Origin: Lepidodermella squamata
Lineage: Eukaryota > Gastrotricha
Reading direction: 5' to 3'
Assembly: GCA_047495785.1 (NCBI GenBank)
Contig: JBLDXI010000026.1
Span: 1,178,001-1,242,000, forward strand
DNA length: 64,000 bases
The position numbers and the translations under genes are program-made. Of this stretch, positions 34,601 through 47,235 are shown one piece after another (within the stretch, counting starts at the first letter, position 1; each line of letters starts with the position of its first letter). The notes beneath the pieces are model-generated. The model saw only the letters and a program-made list of their open reading frames with translations, was not told the origin of the DNA and did not search any database.

Positions 34601-37495
34601 AACTTTTATGGCTGTAAAGATGTATTTTTGAATGGGTCGTACTTTCAGCGGAACCAAATATCAAGTCATTAATCCGCCAAAAATGTAATTCTGAATTTTC
34701 TGGAATTTCAAGATTTATTAGTTTAAAAATCCTAATGAATTACGCTGATATTCTCCGCATTTACCTGACAAGTTCTGACACTAAATTTCGATGGCGACAC
34801 TGTAAAAGCAACCTAGAGCCGGGATGGAAAACACAAAAGTTTATTTATCAAAACAAGGAACAAAGTACTTACCTAGAGCCGGGATGGAAAACACAAAAGT
34901 GAAACTTCCCACCCCCGGCCCTAGACCAAAAACTCCAGCCGCACCAGGCGGTCCTTTTTCTCATTTCATATTCACATCTTTATCAACATCACATATCACT
35001 CCCACTTTGGTCGATCTCTCCACTTTCTCTCCACCGCCCTCAGCCTAATTTAGACCAATCAATTTTCGTAATTTCTCGAAAATTCGATAGGGGACCGGTT
35101 TCGTGAAGAGATCGGCCAACATTTTTTCCGTTGACATCCACTTCACAATAATTTCACCATTCTCAACCAACTCTTTAATTGAAAATAGCCTGATTCTTAC
35201 GTGTTTTGGGCGGCGCCCTGCGTCGGACATTACATGATCATTGACCAAAATGACTGAGGCTTGGTTGTCGCAGTAAACGACAGTGGCAGCTTGCGGGACG
35301 TTAAGGATTTCGGAAATGAAACTCGCAGCCCAGGATGTTTCACGTACCACGTCGGAAAGCGCTATCAATTCCGCTTCTTGAGTTGATCTCGCAACGCAGG
35401 GCTGCTTTCGCGAGGCCCAACAAACAGGCCCTCAACATCACATATCAGACACAGCAATGATCTAAAAATTATTCGGAAATGCTACCGTTCATATGTGTAT
35501 GTATTGGACATTGAGGAGAAAATGCCCATTCTGTCGATTTTCGTTTTGATTTTCACTAATTTTTTGCTGCGAATCTTTGCCTCAAACTTGCCTGCTGCTA
35601 CGTCGAAGAATTGCGCAATGGCTCGAGCCATTCGAGCTATCGGTTCATCAAATCAACTCTACTCGGTGAGCGAGTTCGGCTCATGGCAAAAAATCCGACA
35701 AACAATCTGATCACTAGATCGATGGCAAGCTCAATCATGCCGTCGATCCCGTTCGAGTAAACTTGTCGTTAAACCGTAGTTCGGGCCAGTAACGAAATCT
35801 GATGGAACGGTACGGAATCCAGGGCGCCATTGTAGTAATTTCGAAGAGGAATGCTGTCCGATTTTTTTCGGACGACTGCTGCTCGAATTTTGCGATTATC
35901 CTGGATTTCCATCAACATGGGGGCTGAGTGCTGCTTGATTTCCTCTCGGCCGAATTCTGCTATATTTTCTAGGTATACAGGGTGAATGCTGCTCGATTAG
36001 CGAGCCATGCAAGCTTCCCATGAGCTCAATCGATGTTAAATAATATAACCCATTTTGGTTCCTCTGGTTTCTTGGATTTCATTAGTTTTAAGGGTGTGAG
36101 CTTGAATTGTCTAATATGCGCACCTCCTCAAAAAATCAACTGTCCAATATGTGAAAAACATTCAGTGTGTCCCATAAGTAACGCAAGCAAAGAAAATACT
36201 CGGAAATAGGCTTCAGAAACTCTAAATTAAGAGAAGGCAGAACATTTTGGACAGAACTTTTTAAAAAAATTCAAAAATTCACGAGAATAGTAATAAAAAG
36301 TCACTGGTTAATGGCATTAAAAAGTCCGGAGAAATGTTGTCCAACCGGGTAAAATACCGAAAATTACCGAACCAGTTACAATCGGGGTTTTCCGGGTTTT
36401 CTCCGGTTAAATCGCTGATAAAAGATGGAATATTCGCTAGCAAGGTTTAATTTGATAAAATTAGTTGAATTTCTTTAAGAAAATTGCCAAATGAAACAAG
36501 CTTTTTATATTTATAGCCCCAAAATATTTATCCCTAACATATACTTCGCTTATGGCTGTGATATTTTCGCGTTTGGGTTCCGCTAACAAATATTCTGTTT
36601 TTATTACAATTCAAGGTAACTAATTTCGAATTTCGAACCAAGGCGTGGATTGTGTTTGCCTTTAATCCCAAACGATATTCGCAATTTCTGTTGAATAAAA
36701 CTCAAATTTTGCTAAATATTCTATGTTTTAAATTCCAAGAATTTTAAATTTATTTATTCATACAGGATGAATATTTCGCAAGAAGAAACTGCTGATCTGA
36801 GCGTTCACCGGCGGTCCAATGGCGTGGCTCCTGTACCATCGCTGCCTCTACCATTTTTCGGCTTCAATTTTCTCAACAACTCGCCCGGAATGCCCCAACA
36901 CTCATCGCCTATCCGCGGCTTCCAGCCTACTGCCTCATCGCTACTGCTCAACTCGGCTTTCCGCGATTTCCCAACTTCTAATCCCAACATCATGAACGAC
37001 TTCATCTTCAACAACACGCGGCAAGAAGGCCCTGGCTATAAATGCGATCAATGCGACAAAATTCTACCGACGCGGGTCGGGTTGAAACGCCACGCCTTCT
37101 ACCACAACCGGCACTCGATCAGCGCCGACGATTGCCCGTTCAAATGCGAAAAATGCCCGGCCGTTTTTCAGTATCGAACCAGCCTCGAGTACCACCGCGT
37201 TTCGCACAAGCTCGACGGCTCGGAACGCCTGCCGAACGGCCTGTACAAGTGCTTCGATTGCGATGCGATTTTTACGGGGCTGAAAATGTTGAAACGGCAC
37301 AAAATGCGCCGCATCGGCAGCGCGAATGGCGCGCCGAAATTCGGTTCCAGTTTCAGCTGTTCCGGCCTGAGTGCTAACAGCACTGTCGATGACTCGGGCC
37401 TGCCTGATGATGAGGAGGAGGAGGACGTTCACAGCAGTGATGTCGACATTATGAGCGCTGATTCGCCCCAAACGCAAATCGATGAGTCGGTGTGA
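31687..37495 (+). CDS. C2H2 zinc-finger transcription factor with DLS (CtBP-type) motifs
   Basis: Two exons: 31687-31955 (ATG 31687) and 36766-37495. The donor AAAAG|GTTAAT is in phase 2 and the acceptor CAG|GATGAA supplies one base, giving a continuous 332-aa frame. N-terminal part: Gln/Ala-rich, ending SALDLSVPRKR; exon 2 begins with TADLSVHRR. Both resemble the PxDLS CtBP-binding motif. Three C2H2 fingers lie at about residues 180-280: CDQCDKILP..HAFYH, CEKCPAVFQ..HRVSH and CFDCDAIFT..HKMRR; the last lacks its final His. The tail is acidic (DDEEEEDVHSSD). Nuclear repressor is the likely role (inference). The 4.8-kb intron is full of repeats and may hide other exons; exon 2 alone could also start at ATG 36767. 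Confidence 0.65.
33062..33650. mobile_element. Fold-back element with subterminal 31-bp repeats
   Basis: Left arm (33064-33183): four copies of GGCTATTCGTACATATATATG. Right arm (33498-33645): five copies of the reverse complement (GTACGAATAGCCATTTTCGCG). Each unit contains the palindrome GTACATATATATGTAC. The outer ends match as AGAGTGGCTATTCGTAC and GTACGAATAGCCGCACTCT. About 310 bases of unique sequence lie between. No coding potential. Lies in the zinc-finger gene intron. Confidence 0.75.
34800..35430 (-). mobile_element. Ty1/copia-type retrotransposon 3' remnant (RNase H end)
   Basis: Minus-strand reading from about 35410 to 35045: SRKQPCVARSTQEAELIALS-like start, then VYCDNQASVILVND, KHVRIRLFSIKELVENG and MLADLFTKPVP, ending at a stop. 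This is the C-terminal RNase H region of copia polyproteins. The 5' part of the element is absent. Downstream on the same strand is a direct repeat of CCTAGAGCCGGGATGGAAAA (34810-34841 and 34871-34902), possibly remains of the polypurine tract/LTR region. The element is inactive as seen. Confidence 0.85.
36163..36500. mobile_element. MITE-like repeat, GTGTCCCA family, copy 2
   Basis: Starts GTGTGTCCCATAAGTAACGC and follows copy 1 through GAAAATACTCGGAA, AAATACCGAAAATTACCGAA and TCGGGGTTTTCCGGG. The distal GGGACAC end is not found, so the copy seems truncated near 36500. It sits just upstream of zinc-finger exon 2. Confidence 0.6.
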
Positions 37496-39288
37496 AAGTT
37501 GCGAAGATGATTTTGTTCTGACTCTATCCCTATAAAAAAATGTTGTTTATTTTGCCCGCTTTCAACATGATATCAAATCCAGGTGATCCCAGCAATATTT
37601 TCCGGTTTTTTTATAATAAAATTTATTGGAAAATTCGAGGCTTTATTATTCAATCCAAGTCGTATAATAGAAAATGCGGGTTGATGTTTTGTCGATTTAT
37701 TGCTGTTACGCGGTCAAAATGGGACGGCTTTGTTTCCAAAAAGTGGGACATGGGATAAAGCCACCATGGAACAACGAGAGGACGATTTGCATGTTTGATT
37801 TGTTCGGATTTCTTGCTCATAGGCGTCATTTCGAGCTGTAAATAACGTAAAATTTGATAAAAATGAAAAAATTTGAGCGTTTTCAAACCTGCCGCGCTGA
37901 TTTTTCCCGAGAGCAGAGGATTAGGTTACCTGAACAAATTGCGAAGAAAAATCCGCAGAAAGCAATGAATTTCATTTTGGCGAATGATTTTATAAAAAAA
38001 TTATGATGAATCAGAACGTCCGTTTTAAGAATGGGCGAAAATTGTTGCATAATAATTTCGAAAAATGAATATTGGGGTAATAGCTGTTTAGCTCACGTGT
38101 CCGTTTCCTATTGCGATATGACTCAGAGCTATAGTCACATACTTCCTCATTATATAACTATGGTCACAAAATTACCCGATAAATATTCTTGAAAATATTT
38201 TTTGCAAGAATTAGAGCATCCAGCCCTAAATTTGGTCACTTTCGGGTTTTTCCTACTTTGCCAGCCAGGTAAATTTTTAGAAAATATTCGGCAAATACAG
38301 AATTGTAGAGGAGTTCTTGGGCTATCGAATGCCGGTTTCCGCTAGTCCGGACGATTTTATCTTGATTTATTGTAATCATCTAGATTTGGCCGGAACTAAG
38401 GAACCGGGTGCCAAAATTTCGGCCACCTCATCCAGTTACGCGAATACCGCAAGTTTGATACCGTAAAATTCGTCTCGGCAAGCTTAGTGTGGAAATGGCC
38501 TTTGTTGCTTTTCCTGCGGGAGCATTTCCTTGACGACAAGATGCCTAAAACTCAGGTGCTTATGGTAACAAAGCACTCGAGAAGCGACATGAACCCCCTC
38601 GTCCGCATTTAGAATTATTTTTTGCGATCACGTGCTTGAAAAATCATATGAAACAGATTGCCTCAAAAATGCAAATGTCTTGAGTTGCGGTCGAAAAAAC
38701 TGCTGCACAGCACTTCGAAATTTCGGCCAGTGGCGAAGTTAGGTCGCAGCGGTCGAAATTAGGAATTCCTGCTCCATGCGCTCAAATTTCTGACTCGGGA
38801 CAAACTGCTGAGATATCTTGAGCATTTTTAATTAAGAATTTTTTAAGAATTAAGAATAATATGAGTTCGTTCAAAATTAAATTTGACTACTGACCGTACC
38901 AACAATCCTGGAACAGAATGAATTTTTTTTCGTTTAGGGACTTGAAGAATTTAAGGATTAGCCCTTGTGATGAAATAGGACTAATTGAAGTCGCGACGCT
39001 TTTTCTTAGCAACGGTTGCCAGATCTCCACAGATGCAAAAGTTTGAAAATCATTAAACCATTCGGAATTTTACGGTATTTTACGGCCCACAGCAGTATTA
39101 TCGGGTCTAAATTTTCGTAAAATTACGTCAGTATTTCCGATAATATTGTAAATTAGGTAGACAAATTTATATAAAAACCGCTTTTATTATGTAGCGAATG
39201 AAACAGTACGAAGGTTAGGTTAAAAACAATGATGAAAACAATCGTCTTTGATCAAATGCTCAAAGCTCGAATCATTATTTCAAGCATA
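37496..39288. other. Intergenic region
   Basis: AATAAAATTTATTG at about 37615 probably serves as poly(A) signal for the zinc-finger gene. No other coding or repeat feature supported. Confidence 0.5.
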
Positions 39289-40346
39289 TCAGCCGCGTAG
39301 AACTACTGGATGACGGAGAGGATGAACTGGATGACGAACTGGAAAGACGACGGGCTGCGGCTGCGGGATGACAAATCGCGGTCGCACGAAAATCCGCGGA
39401 TAACGCGCGAAAAAGTTGCCGAAATTCGGTTGGCGATGCAGCATGAAATTCAACCGGTTTTGCCTTGCCAGAAGTGGGAAATGGTGATTGCCGAACAACC
39501 GACCATAGCCGTCGATATTACGGTTCAAAAAACCGACCGGGCGATCGATAATATTGCCGCTGCGATCGAAGCCAATTGTTCGGAAATTGCCGCCTCGGCC
39601 TAGTGCTCGGAACAAGAAGCAGCATCGCTTATCATCGTCATCGTCGTCATCGTCATCGTCATCATCATCGTCGTCATCGTCATCATGGCGACCTGCGCCC
39701 AGGACTAGGGACATTCGCTCGGCGAAGCGGTCCTCGCTATCGTCCCAGATGTAGTATGGCTGACCAGCGCCGAGAATATTCGCCATCAGCCTAGCCCAAT
39801 TTTCATCGTCACCGCCTATCCAAACCCTGTCATTGCTGTCGCTGTTGTTGACAATCGCGGATGCATTGACAATTTTAGCGTAGCTGATGAAAGTTTCGGA
39901 TGCGTTCGATGAACTGTTGCTGGAAGATTGCACCGTGTTGCTTTCCTCTGTTTCGTTCCTTTCATCCGCTGATTCGATGACAGTCATGACAACGATTCGC
40001 GTGACGTTTCGGCCGTTTTTGTCAACGTAGCTTTCCACTGATTTTTGACGCTCGAAATGCGTGTTACCCTCCGTTCTGTTCTCAAACTGAAACGAAAAAA
40101 TGCATAATTGACAAATGATTCTAAAATTAAAAAAATCTGACTAAATTTAAAATTTTTTAAAATAAAAACTAAAATGTTACAATGGGAATTTCTTATATTA
40201 AATACCTCAGATGAGTTGGTTAATTGGCCGGCGCCATTTTCCAGTTCGATTTTAACATCGGCCAAAGGATCATCAAGAGCAACAGCCAGGCATACGTGCA
40301 ACAGCCAGCCGAAAACTAGGTAAATGGCGAACGATTGCTGTTTCAT
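39289..40346 (-). CDS. Secreted protein with 18-Asp run followed by a dibasic site
   Basis: Exons 40346-40206 and 40086-39289, phase 0, 312 aa. Signal peptide MKQQSFAIYLVFGWLLHVCL ends near AVA-L. The N-terminal half is Asn/Ser-rich with many N-glycosylation sites (NVT, NET, NSS, NAS). A repeated phrase, MANILGAGQPYY and MSLVLGAGRHDD, precedes a run of 18 Asp (39632-39685), then KRCC. After that comes a basic, Arg/Phe/Pro-rich C-terminal region (FARYPRIFVRPRF, PVRHPVHPLRHPVVL). The acid-then-base layout with KR suggests a proprotein whose acidic part neutralises the basic part until cleavage; this is inference. No family recognised. Confidence 0.7.
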
Positions 40347-41278
40347 TTCAAACTGAGGTATGAAATAAAAACAGAACTGGTCAAGTGAAGATTAACAAGC
40401 GTCGAACTCGCTTTTAAACGCGTAGTCACATGGCGGGGACAGATGTCCTTCCGGGAAATGCGGTAACTCTTGCACCTCTCACAGCTTTTGTTTGTTTACT
40501 AACCCAACAGATGCAGTAACTTGAAATGTGGAACAAGATCAACACGATTTCGTTAATCTGTTAGCTAAAGCCTGTTCACACACCGCGGCCACAAGGTATT
40601 ACGTATTCTATACATTTTAAAATTTCATACTGTAGATCAGCGCGCCAGGGAAAATTTGGACAATTAAAAAAAATTGAAATGAACAATACAAATAAATTGA
40701 AAATTATTATAGGATCAAGAACCGAGATTTTGCGGTACTATTTTCAGCAATTTATTTTATGTTCAATCGATGTTGGACGACCAGTTTATGAGGTGGGTTA
40801 TAAGCTGCGTAGGCATGCTGCTGAAAAATTGTTAAGCTTTTAGGAATCGTCATCACCTGTGATTTTATTGTTGACTCGAATTTTCCCAATTATTTTGTAT
40901 ACATATTTTTGCTGCTCCTAACACATCACCACCGATCGCCCAGCCACCCTATCACAACAGCGGCATGAAATTTCGATGGCGGAAATGATGCCGCTTAGCG
41001 ATTTGTTCACCAGGATTTTCATCAAATGACATAGAATGACAATATCAATGCGATTAGCTCGAAGCTCGAAATTTCTCCATTTTAGCAAAATTCTCTTAAA
41101 TTTTCTTTCAATTCCAGGGAAAGAAGTAAATATCAAGCATTTGGCATAAAATTCATGTTTTTCATGTTTTTTCATGTTTGTTCATGATACCTACCTATTC
41201 AATTTTTGTTCATCAAAAATTCGCTTTCTAAAAAGAGGATTATTCCCGCTTCGGCTGAGTGCTTTACAAAATTTTTTT
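40347..41278. other. Intergenic region, partly duplicated at 43.8 kb
   Basis: About 40955-41050 (GGCATGAAATTTCGATGGCGG, GATGCCGCTTAGCGATTTG) is matched at about 43823-43905, so the channel-gene duplication unit includes several hundred bases upstream of the promoter. No gene seen. Confidence 0.5.
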
Positions 41279-41322
41279 CAAAGCTTTTAAAACGCATCCC
41301 TTGGGTTCAGAGCAAACATTTT
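41279..41322 (+). promoter_or_regulatory. Conserved upstream block of channel gene A
   Basis: CAAAGCTTTTAAAACGCATC followed by CCTTGGGTTCAGAGCAAACA, about 120-160 bases upstream of ATG 41442. The same block precedes the other three channel genes. TTTTAAAA could be the TATA-like element. Confidence 0.6.
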
Positions 41323-41441
41323 AGGTATCGGTCTGTTCAAGCTTGGCGATAATTCAAGATAATTCTCATGTGGTCAAGAAATGCTTTGCCGTTGATGGCA
41401 AATTTTCAATTTGATGGTCCGTGTTCCAAACGATTGCAATA

Positions 41442-43765
41442 ATGAACATTTTTGTTGCTTTACTGTTGCTAACCTGGCCAGTGAGCCTCAATGGCCAGGG
41501 CAGTCTTTGCGGGGATACGGAAATCGCGGCTTGGGCCAAGGCTAAAGGTATCGATAAAATTTCAGAAATTTCTACAAATAAAACGAATAAATGTCAGGAA
41601 TTGACGTCCCGAATGCGAACTACGAGATTAACAAATTGCTGATGGAAAGAATACAGGCAACGAATATCAACATACCTCCGATAGATTTCAGCACCCGCAA
41701 TTTGCCGGCCGTTGACGTCATGTTCTATTTTGCCTCGGTGCAAGCGATCGAGGAGGCTAGCAACACTTTATTCGTTAGCGGAGCCTTAGAAGTAATAGCA
41801 GCTATTGCAAATTGAAAAAGCAGTAATTTTTACGACTCAAAAGATATCCTGGGACGTCAAGGCGCTTGGCTACTATTGGTACCAAGATCCATTTCTTATG
41901 TGTTTACAAAACAGACACGGTTTACACAGGCTAGCATATAAATAATTCGTAAACTTTTTAATATTTTTCAATCTGAATTGCAGAGGGAAGGAAGTTATTT
42001 GGACACCGAAAGTCATGGTTAGCAACATGTTCAACATGAAGGATCTTCGCGAGGCCCTCGACCAAACTCCAGTAGAAATAACGGTAGATGGCCGTGCATA
42101 TTGGCGCATATATACTTCATTCGATCTCAGCTGCAACTTCAAGTAATGAAATTTATGAAAAATCTATTCATAGTTTCAACGAAATTGGAACTTTGCAGAT
42201 TAACCGCATTTCCTTGGGATTACCAGGTTTTCATCATTTTCCAATCTTTGACGTGAAGTTGTCGATATTGATATTCAGGTGTGTGGAATGAACATGTCCC
42301 TACTTTCGGAATCCGTGGTCGTTACCTTCAATGATAGGTTAGCAAAACAACTTTAAATAATTTGGAGTCATATTATTTATCGCGAATATTAACAAAGATA
42401 TATTAGCCCAACTTGTGCGACAATGTTCGAAAAGAATTCGCAGTGGGATTTTATCGGCAGCCGGCAAGGCGTGATAGGCGAATCCGTCACAAAAATTGCC
42501 GCGTAAGTTATGGAGATAAAACAAGATCATATTATTTCAGAACTTGATTCATAATTCAGTATAGAATTTGTCTTCAAGCGAAAACCGTTATTCTATATCC
42601 TAAGGTAAGGATGGGTAGAATTTCAATTTAATTGGCGTTCAAGTTTTGATTTTCGCAGTTTGATAGCTCCGACCATTTTCCTGTCGATATCTGGCACGAC
42701 GATCTGTATAAATAAAACCCTGCCATTTTACGTTTCTTTGATAATCTTTCATTCCATAGTTATCATTCCACCTGCAAATGGCGAGAAGAACAGCGTCAGT
42801 TTTTCGCTGCTACTGAGTTTTTTCCTGGTCATAACAAACTTGATGCAAAACCTACCGCCTAATGCTGAGAACATGCCGCTGCTCTATGAGGTTAGACTTC
42901 CGTTGAAAACGGAACAGATGAGTGTTTTTAATTCTGCGATTTTCAGTACATCATCAGCCTGTTTGGATGCGCGTGCGGGGCTGCAATTTACACCGCTGCT
43001 ATTCAACGATTCGCAGTTCCAGTAATGCGTGAAGAGGTGAATGATGAGATCAAAGCGATGCTCCAGGAACATGGCTTCAGGGTCCGGCCGAGACGGCGCC
43101 AGTCCGACCAGCAAGTGATAGAAGGTCTAGAGTTGCCCCGGCAAACCATTATCGCCCCCGCCCCACGACCACTCCAGCCTGTCTATTTGAACCCGAACAT
43201 GTTCAACTACAGCCCACATCTAAACCAGCCACCTTTGCCTATGGATAATGTTACGATAGTAGGGACGCCGATTCCGGGTCGCAGCAGTCCGATTCCACCG
43301 ATAACAGTTACACCGAGCAGTAGTGTGGCATACAATAGAAATAATCCATCACCACAAATTTTCCAGCAACAACCACCGCCCAGTTTCGGCAAACCAAGCT
43401 CTTCGCACCGTCGATCTGATGCTTTCAGTAAGGCTTTGAATGACGAAAAAGTTCGCAACCTGGCTACTATGCAATGGGTTTACTTCGCCAACTCTCTCGG
43501 TTTGATCGTCTACAGCCTCGCAGTTTTCATTTTTTCGGCAGGTTTCTTTGTCCATGTTTCAAGTTTGAACGCGGACTTCAAGTATGACTCCTTGGGTTTT
43601 CTTGTACACGATAACAAAACTTATTTTCCACCAATCTTGGACATATACAGTTGTGCTTGCTGCCGATTGAACGCTACAACAAACATACTGACGGAACGAT
43701 CTGATGGAAATTTTTGCGATGCCCTTTCATCTGGTTGTAATATGTTGAAAAAAGCTACGACTTAA
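41442..43765 (+). CDS. Divergent Cys-loop ligand-gated channel subunit, copy A
   Basis: Signal peptide MNIFVALLLLTWPVSLNGQG, first exon to 41547. Extracellular exons follow: GIDVPNANYEINKLL..; ISWDVKALGYYWYQDPFLMC (like the W-loop region of nicotinic subunits); EVIWTPKVMVSNMF. A canonical Cys-loop is formed across three exons, C-NLK/KLTAFPWDYQ-VC with 13 residues between cysteines. M1 is IAPTIFLSISGTTI; M2 is PPANGEKNSVSFSLLLSFFL, with Glu at the -1' position typical of cation channels. M3 begins YIISLFGCACG in the last exon (about 42948-43765). The Pro-rich M3-M4 loop is about 125 residues, M4 is WVYFANSLGLIVYSLAVF, and an extracellular tail holds CACC and two more Cys. The exon 3 donor would be GC-type here (ACAG|GCTAGC). 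Ligand unknown. Confidence 0.75.
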
Positions 43766-44265
43766 ACACTTGGCTAATGTCACAGAGAACGAAGTGATCT
43801 GTTGATTTGACAGTTATCAAAACAGCGGCATACAATTTCGATAGCGAAAACGATGCCGCTTTGCGATTCGTTTGCCATGATTTTCAATAAATGAGAGAAC
43901 ATGACAACATCTCTATGCTTCTCTTTTTTTTATTCATTGAAAAATTTCAGGCGTTGGCTATATAATGGCTATGTCAATATAGGTCATTAACAAATATTTC
44001 GAAGAGCTCGAAATTTATCACTGCTGGAAACACAGATGCAGGAGAAATATTCCATTTTTGTACGATATTGTTTATATGCTCTAACGGCTCAATATTTCTG
44101 GGCTTAGTCGCAGGTTCAGCTAGGCTGATTTGATGATTCCGCTTGGTAGTGCATTCTCGCACGGTTTATGGCATTTGAAACCTATTAACTTTTGGTTGAT
44201 AACAAATTCGCTTCGTTAAAAGCGGATTATTTCCGCTGCGGCTGAGTGCTCTAAAAAAGTAACTA

Positions 44266-44310
44266 CAAAGCTTTTAAAACGCATCCCTTGGGTTCTGTGC
44301 AAACATTTTA
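44266..44310 (+). promoter_or_regulatory. Conserved upstream block of channel gene B
   Basis: ACAAAGCTTTTAAAACGCAT then CCCTTGGGTTCTGTGCAAAC, at the same distance from ATG 44442 as in gene A. Confidence 0.6.
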
Positions 44311-44441
44311 TCGGTCTGTTTTGGGCGAAAATTCAAGGTGATCGTCATGCAATTCTCACGGGGTCATGTAGGTAGTGCTGTATCGCTGATGGTTAATTTC
44401 CAATTCGATAGTCTGTGTTCGAGTTTTAAACGAGTTTAACA

Positions 44442-47180
44442 ATGAACATTTTTCTTGCTATACTGTGGTTAACATGGTTAGATGGCGTCGATGGCCAAAG
44501 CAGTCTGTGCGGGGATGCGGAAATCGCGGCTTGGGCCAAGGCGAAAGGTATTGATAAAAATTCCGAAATTTTGCAAACAGATGAATCATTTTCAGGAATT
44601 GATGCCCCGAATGCGAACTACGAGATTAACAAATTGCTGATGGAAAGAATACAGGCAACGAATATCAACATACCTCCGATAGATTTCAGCACTGGAAATT
44701 TACCGGCCGTAGACGTCATGTTCTATTTTGCCTCGGTGCAATCGATCGAGGAGGCGAGCAATACTTTATTCCTCAGCGGAGCCATTGAAGTAACTGCAGC
44801 CGTTTCGAATTTAAAAAATCAGTAATTTTTCAATATTAACTTTGCCCAAGCTATCCTGGGATGTCAAGGCGCTTGGTTACTATTGGTACCAAGATCCGTT
44901 TCTTATGTGTTTACGAAACACCCACGGCTTGCACAGGTTCACGCTTGATAGTTTAATCATTAGTAATTGCTGATGACATTCTGAACACAGAGGAAGGGAA
45001 GTTGTATGGACGCCGAAGATCATGGTGACTAACATGTTTAATGTCAAGGACTTTCGCGAAGCTCTCGACCAAACTCCGGTTGAAATAACGGTAGATGGCC
45101 GTGCAAATTGGCGCGTATACACTGGATTTGATCTCAGCTGCAACCTCAAGTAATGCAATTTAGGGAAAATCAATTAATATTTTCAAAGAGGAACTTTTCA
45201 GATTAACCGCATTTCCGTGGGATTATCAGGTTTTTATCATGTTCCAATCGTTGACGCAAAAGTTGACGGTAATATTGCTATCCAGGTGTGTGGAATGAAC
45301 ATGTCCCTAATTTCGGAATCCGTGCTCGTTAGTTTCAATGATATGTAAGCAAAAATGTTTAAAATAATTTGGATTCATTTATGCTTACATCTCGCAAAAT
45401 CTTAACTTAGATATATTAGCCCAACTTGCGCGGCCATGTTTGAGCAAAATGCGCAATGGGATTTTATTGGTAGCCGGCAAGGAGTGACGGGTGAATTTGT
45501 CACGAAGGTTTCAGCGTGAGTCATTTGAAATAGAATGAAACTATATATTTTCTGATTTTTGTTTCTCAGTATAGAATTTGTCTTCAAGCGAAAACCATTA
45601 TTCTATGTTCTAAGGTTAGGAGGAGACTTTTGAATAAATCGGATTTCAAGTTTTGATTTTCGCAGTTTGATAGCTCCTACCATTTTCCTATCGATATCTG
45701 GCATGACGATCTGTATAAATGAAAAAACCTGTCTTTTTAACTTTGATTGATATGTTCATTTTAGTTATAATTCCACCGGCAAACGGCGAGAAAAACAGCG
45801 TCAGTTTTTCGCTGCTGCTGAGCTTCTTCCTTGTGATCACGAATTTGATGCAAAACCTGCCGCCAAACGCTGAGAACATGCCGCTGCTATACACGGTTAG
45901 ATTTTACAATTTCTGAAGTTATGTCCTGAATGTCGTTGCGACCTACGCAGATGTCGTTAGCAGATGAGCAGAGCATTTCTGAGATTTGTCTTGCCATGAG
46001 ATTTGACTTACCCTCTCATTTTAGAATTTCTGGTCCCAGTCAAGTCCCCTGGTCCCTTTTATGTGTATTTCCTTTGTTTGCTGTGTTACTTCCTGGGACA
46101 TTTTACTTCCTGGGAAACAATTTAAAAGAATAGAAGATGCTAAATATACGAAAATGCGCCAACGGCAGATGTTTTCATGGAGGGGGTATGGTAAGGGTCC
46201 GTAGTTTTGCTTGTCAAACGATCAAATAAAATGAGCTTTACCTCTAGCGAGACCAAATTAGACTGAGAGCAGAACTAAGCGGAATCACTTCGAATTCGTT
46301 CTGAAATAAATTCATCAAATCGGCCTTACACACGTGTGCACTTTTTCAGTACATCATCAGCCTGTTTGGATGCGCATGTGGGGCTGCAATTTACACCGCA
46401 GCTATTCAACGATTCGCCGTTCCAGTAATGCGTGAAGAGGTGAATGATGAGATCAAGGCCATGCTCCAGGAACATGGCTTCAGGGTCCGGCCAAGACGGC
46501 GCCAATCTGACCAGCAGATTTTGGAAAGTCTCGAGTTACCGCGGCAAACCATCGTAGCACCAGCCCCAAGACCACTTCAGCCTGTCTATTTGAACCCGAA
46601 CATGTTCAACTACAGCCCACATAGGAACCAACCTCCTTTGCCTATGGATAATATAACGATAATGGGGACACCGATTCCGGGTCGCACCAGTCTGATCCCA
46701 CCGATAACAGTTACACCAAGCAGTAGTGGGGTATACAATAGAAATAATCCACCTGCTAACATTTTCCAGCAACAGCCACCGCCCAGTTTTGACAGACCGA
46801 GTTCATCAAAACTTCGATCTGACGCCCTCAGAAAAGCTTTGTATGAAGAAAAAACGTGCAACCTGGCTACTATGCGATGGGTTTACTTCGCAAACGCCCT
46901 TGGCTTGATCATCTACACCCTTGCAGTTCTCATTTGTTCTGCCGATTTCTTTGTCCGTGTGCTAAGTATGAACGCCGACTTCAAGTATGACTCCTTGGGT
47001 TTTCTTGTTCACGATAACAAAACATATTTTCCACCAATCTTGGACATTCACAATTGTGCTTGCTGCCGATTGAACGCTACAACGAACATACTTACGGAAC
47101 GACCTGATGGAATCTTTTGCGATGCCCTGTCATCTGGTTGTAAAATGTTGAAAAAAGCTACGACTTCAACAGTGGGCTAA
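44442..47180 (+). CDS. Divergent Cys-loop ligand-gated channel subunit, copy B
   Basis: Closest paralogue of copy A, with the same exon plan. Signal peptide MNIFLAILWLTWLDGVDGQS; then SSLCGDAEIAAWAKAKG; LSWDVKALGYYWYQDPFLMC near 44855; EVVWTPKIMVTNMFNVKDF near 45000. The Cys-loop has C..LTAFPWDYQ-type exon borders; the small exon at 45202 reads LTAFPWDYQ. YISPTCAAMFEQNAQWDFIG is near 45413; IEFVFKRKPLF near 45570; the M2 exon ANGEKNSVSFSLLLSFFLVI near 45775. The intron between M2 and M3 exons is about 455 bases, larger than in copy A. The final exon carries M3, the loop, M4 (WVYFANALGLIIYTLAVL) and the Cys-rich extracellular tail (NCACCRLNATTN). All boundaries look intact. Cation-selective by the GEK signature (inference). 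Confidence 0.73.
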
Positions 47181-47235
47181 AGATGAAAGCAAACTGTTAA
47201 AAAAATATCCTGTGGACATAATCTTGGAAATGGTA

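Noticed and set aside
39554-39754. Ser-run plus-strand frame opposite the Asp tract
   Set aside because: Mirror of the GAT/GAC repeat; the minus-strand gene has signal peptide, splice sites and a full frame.
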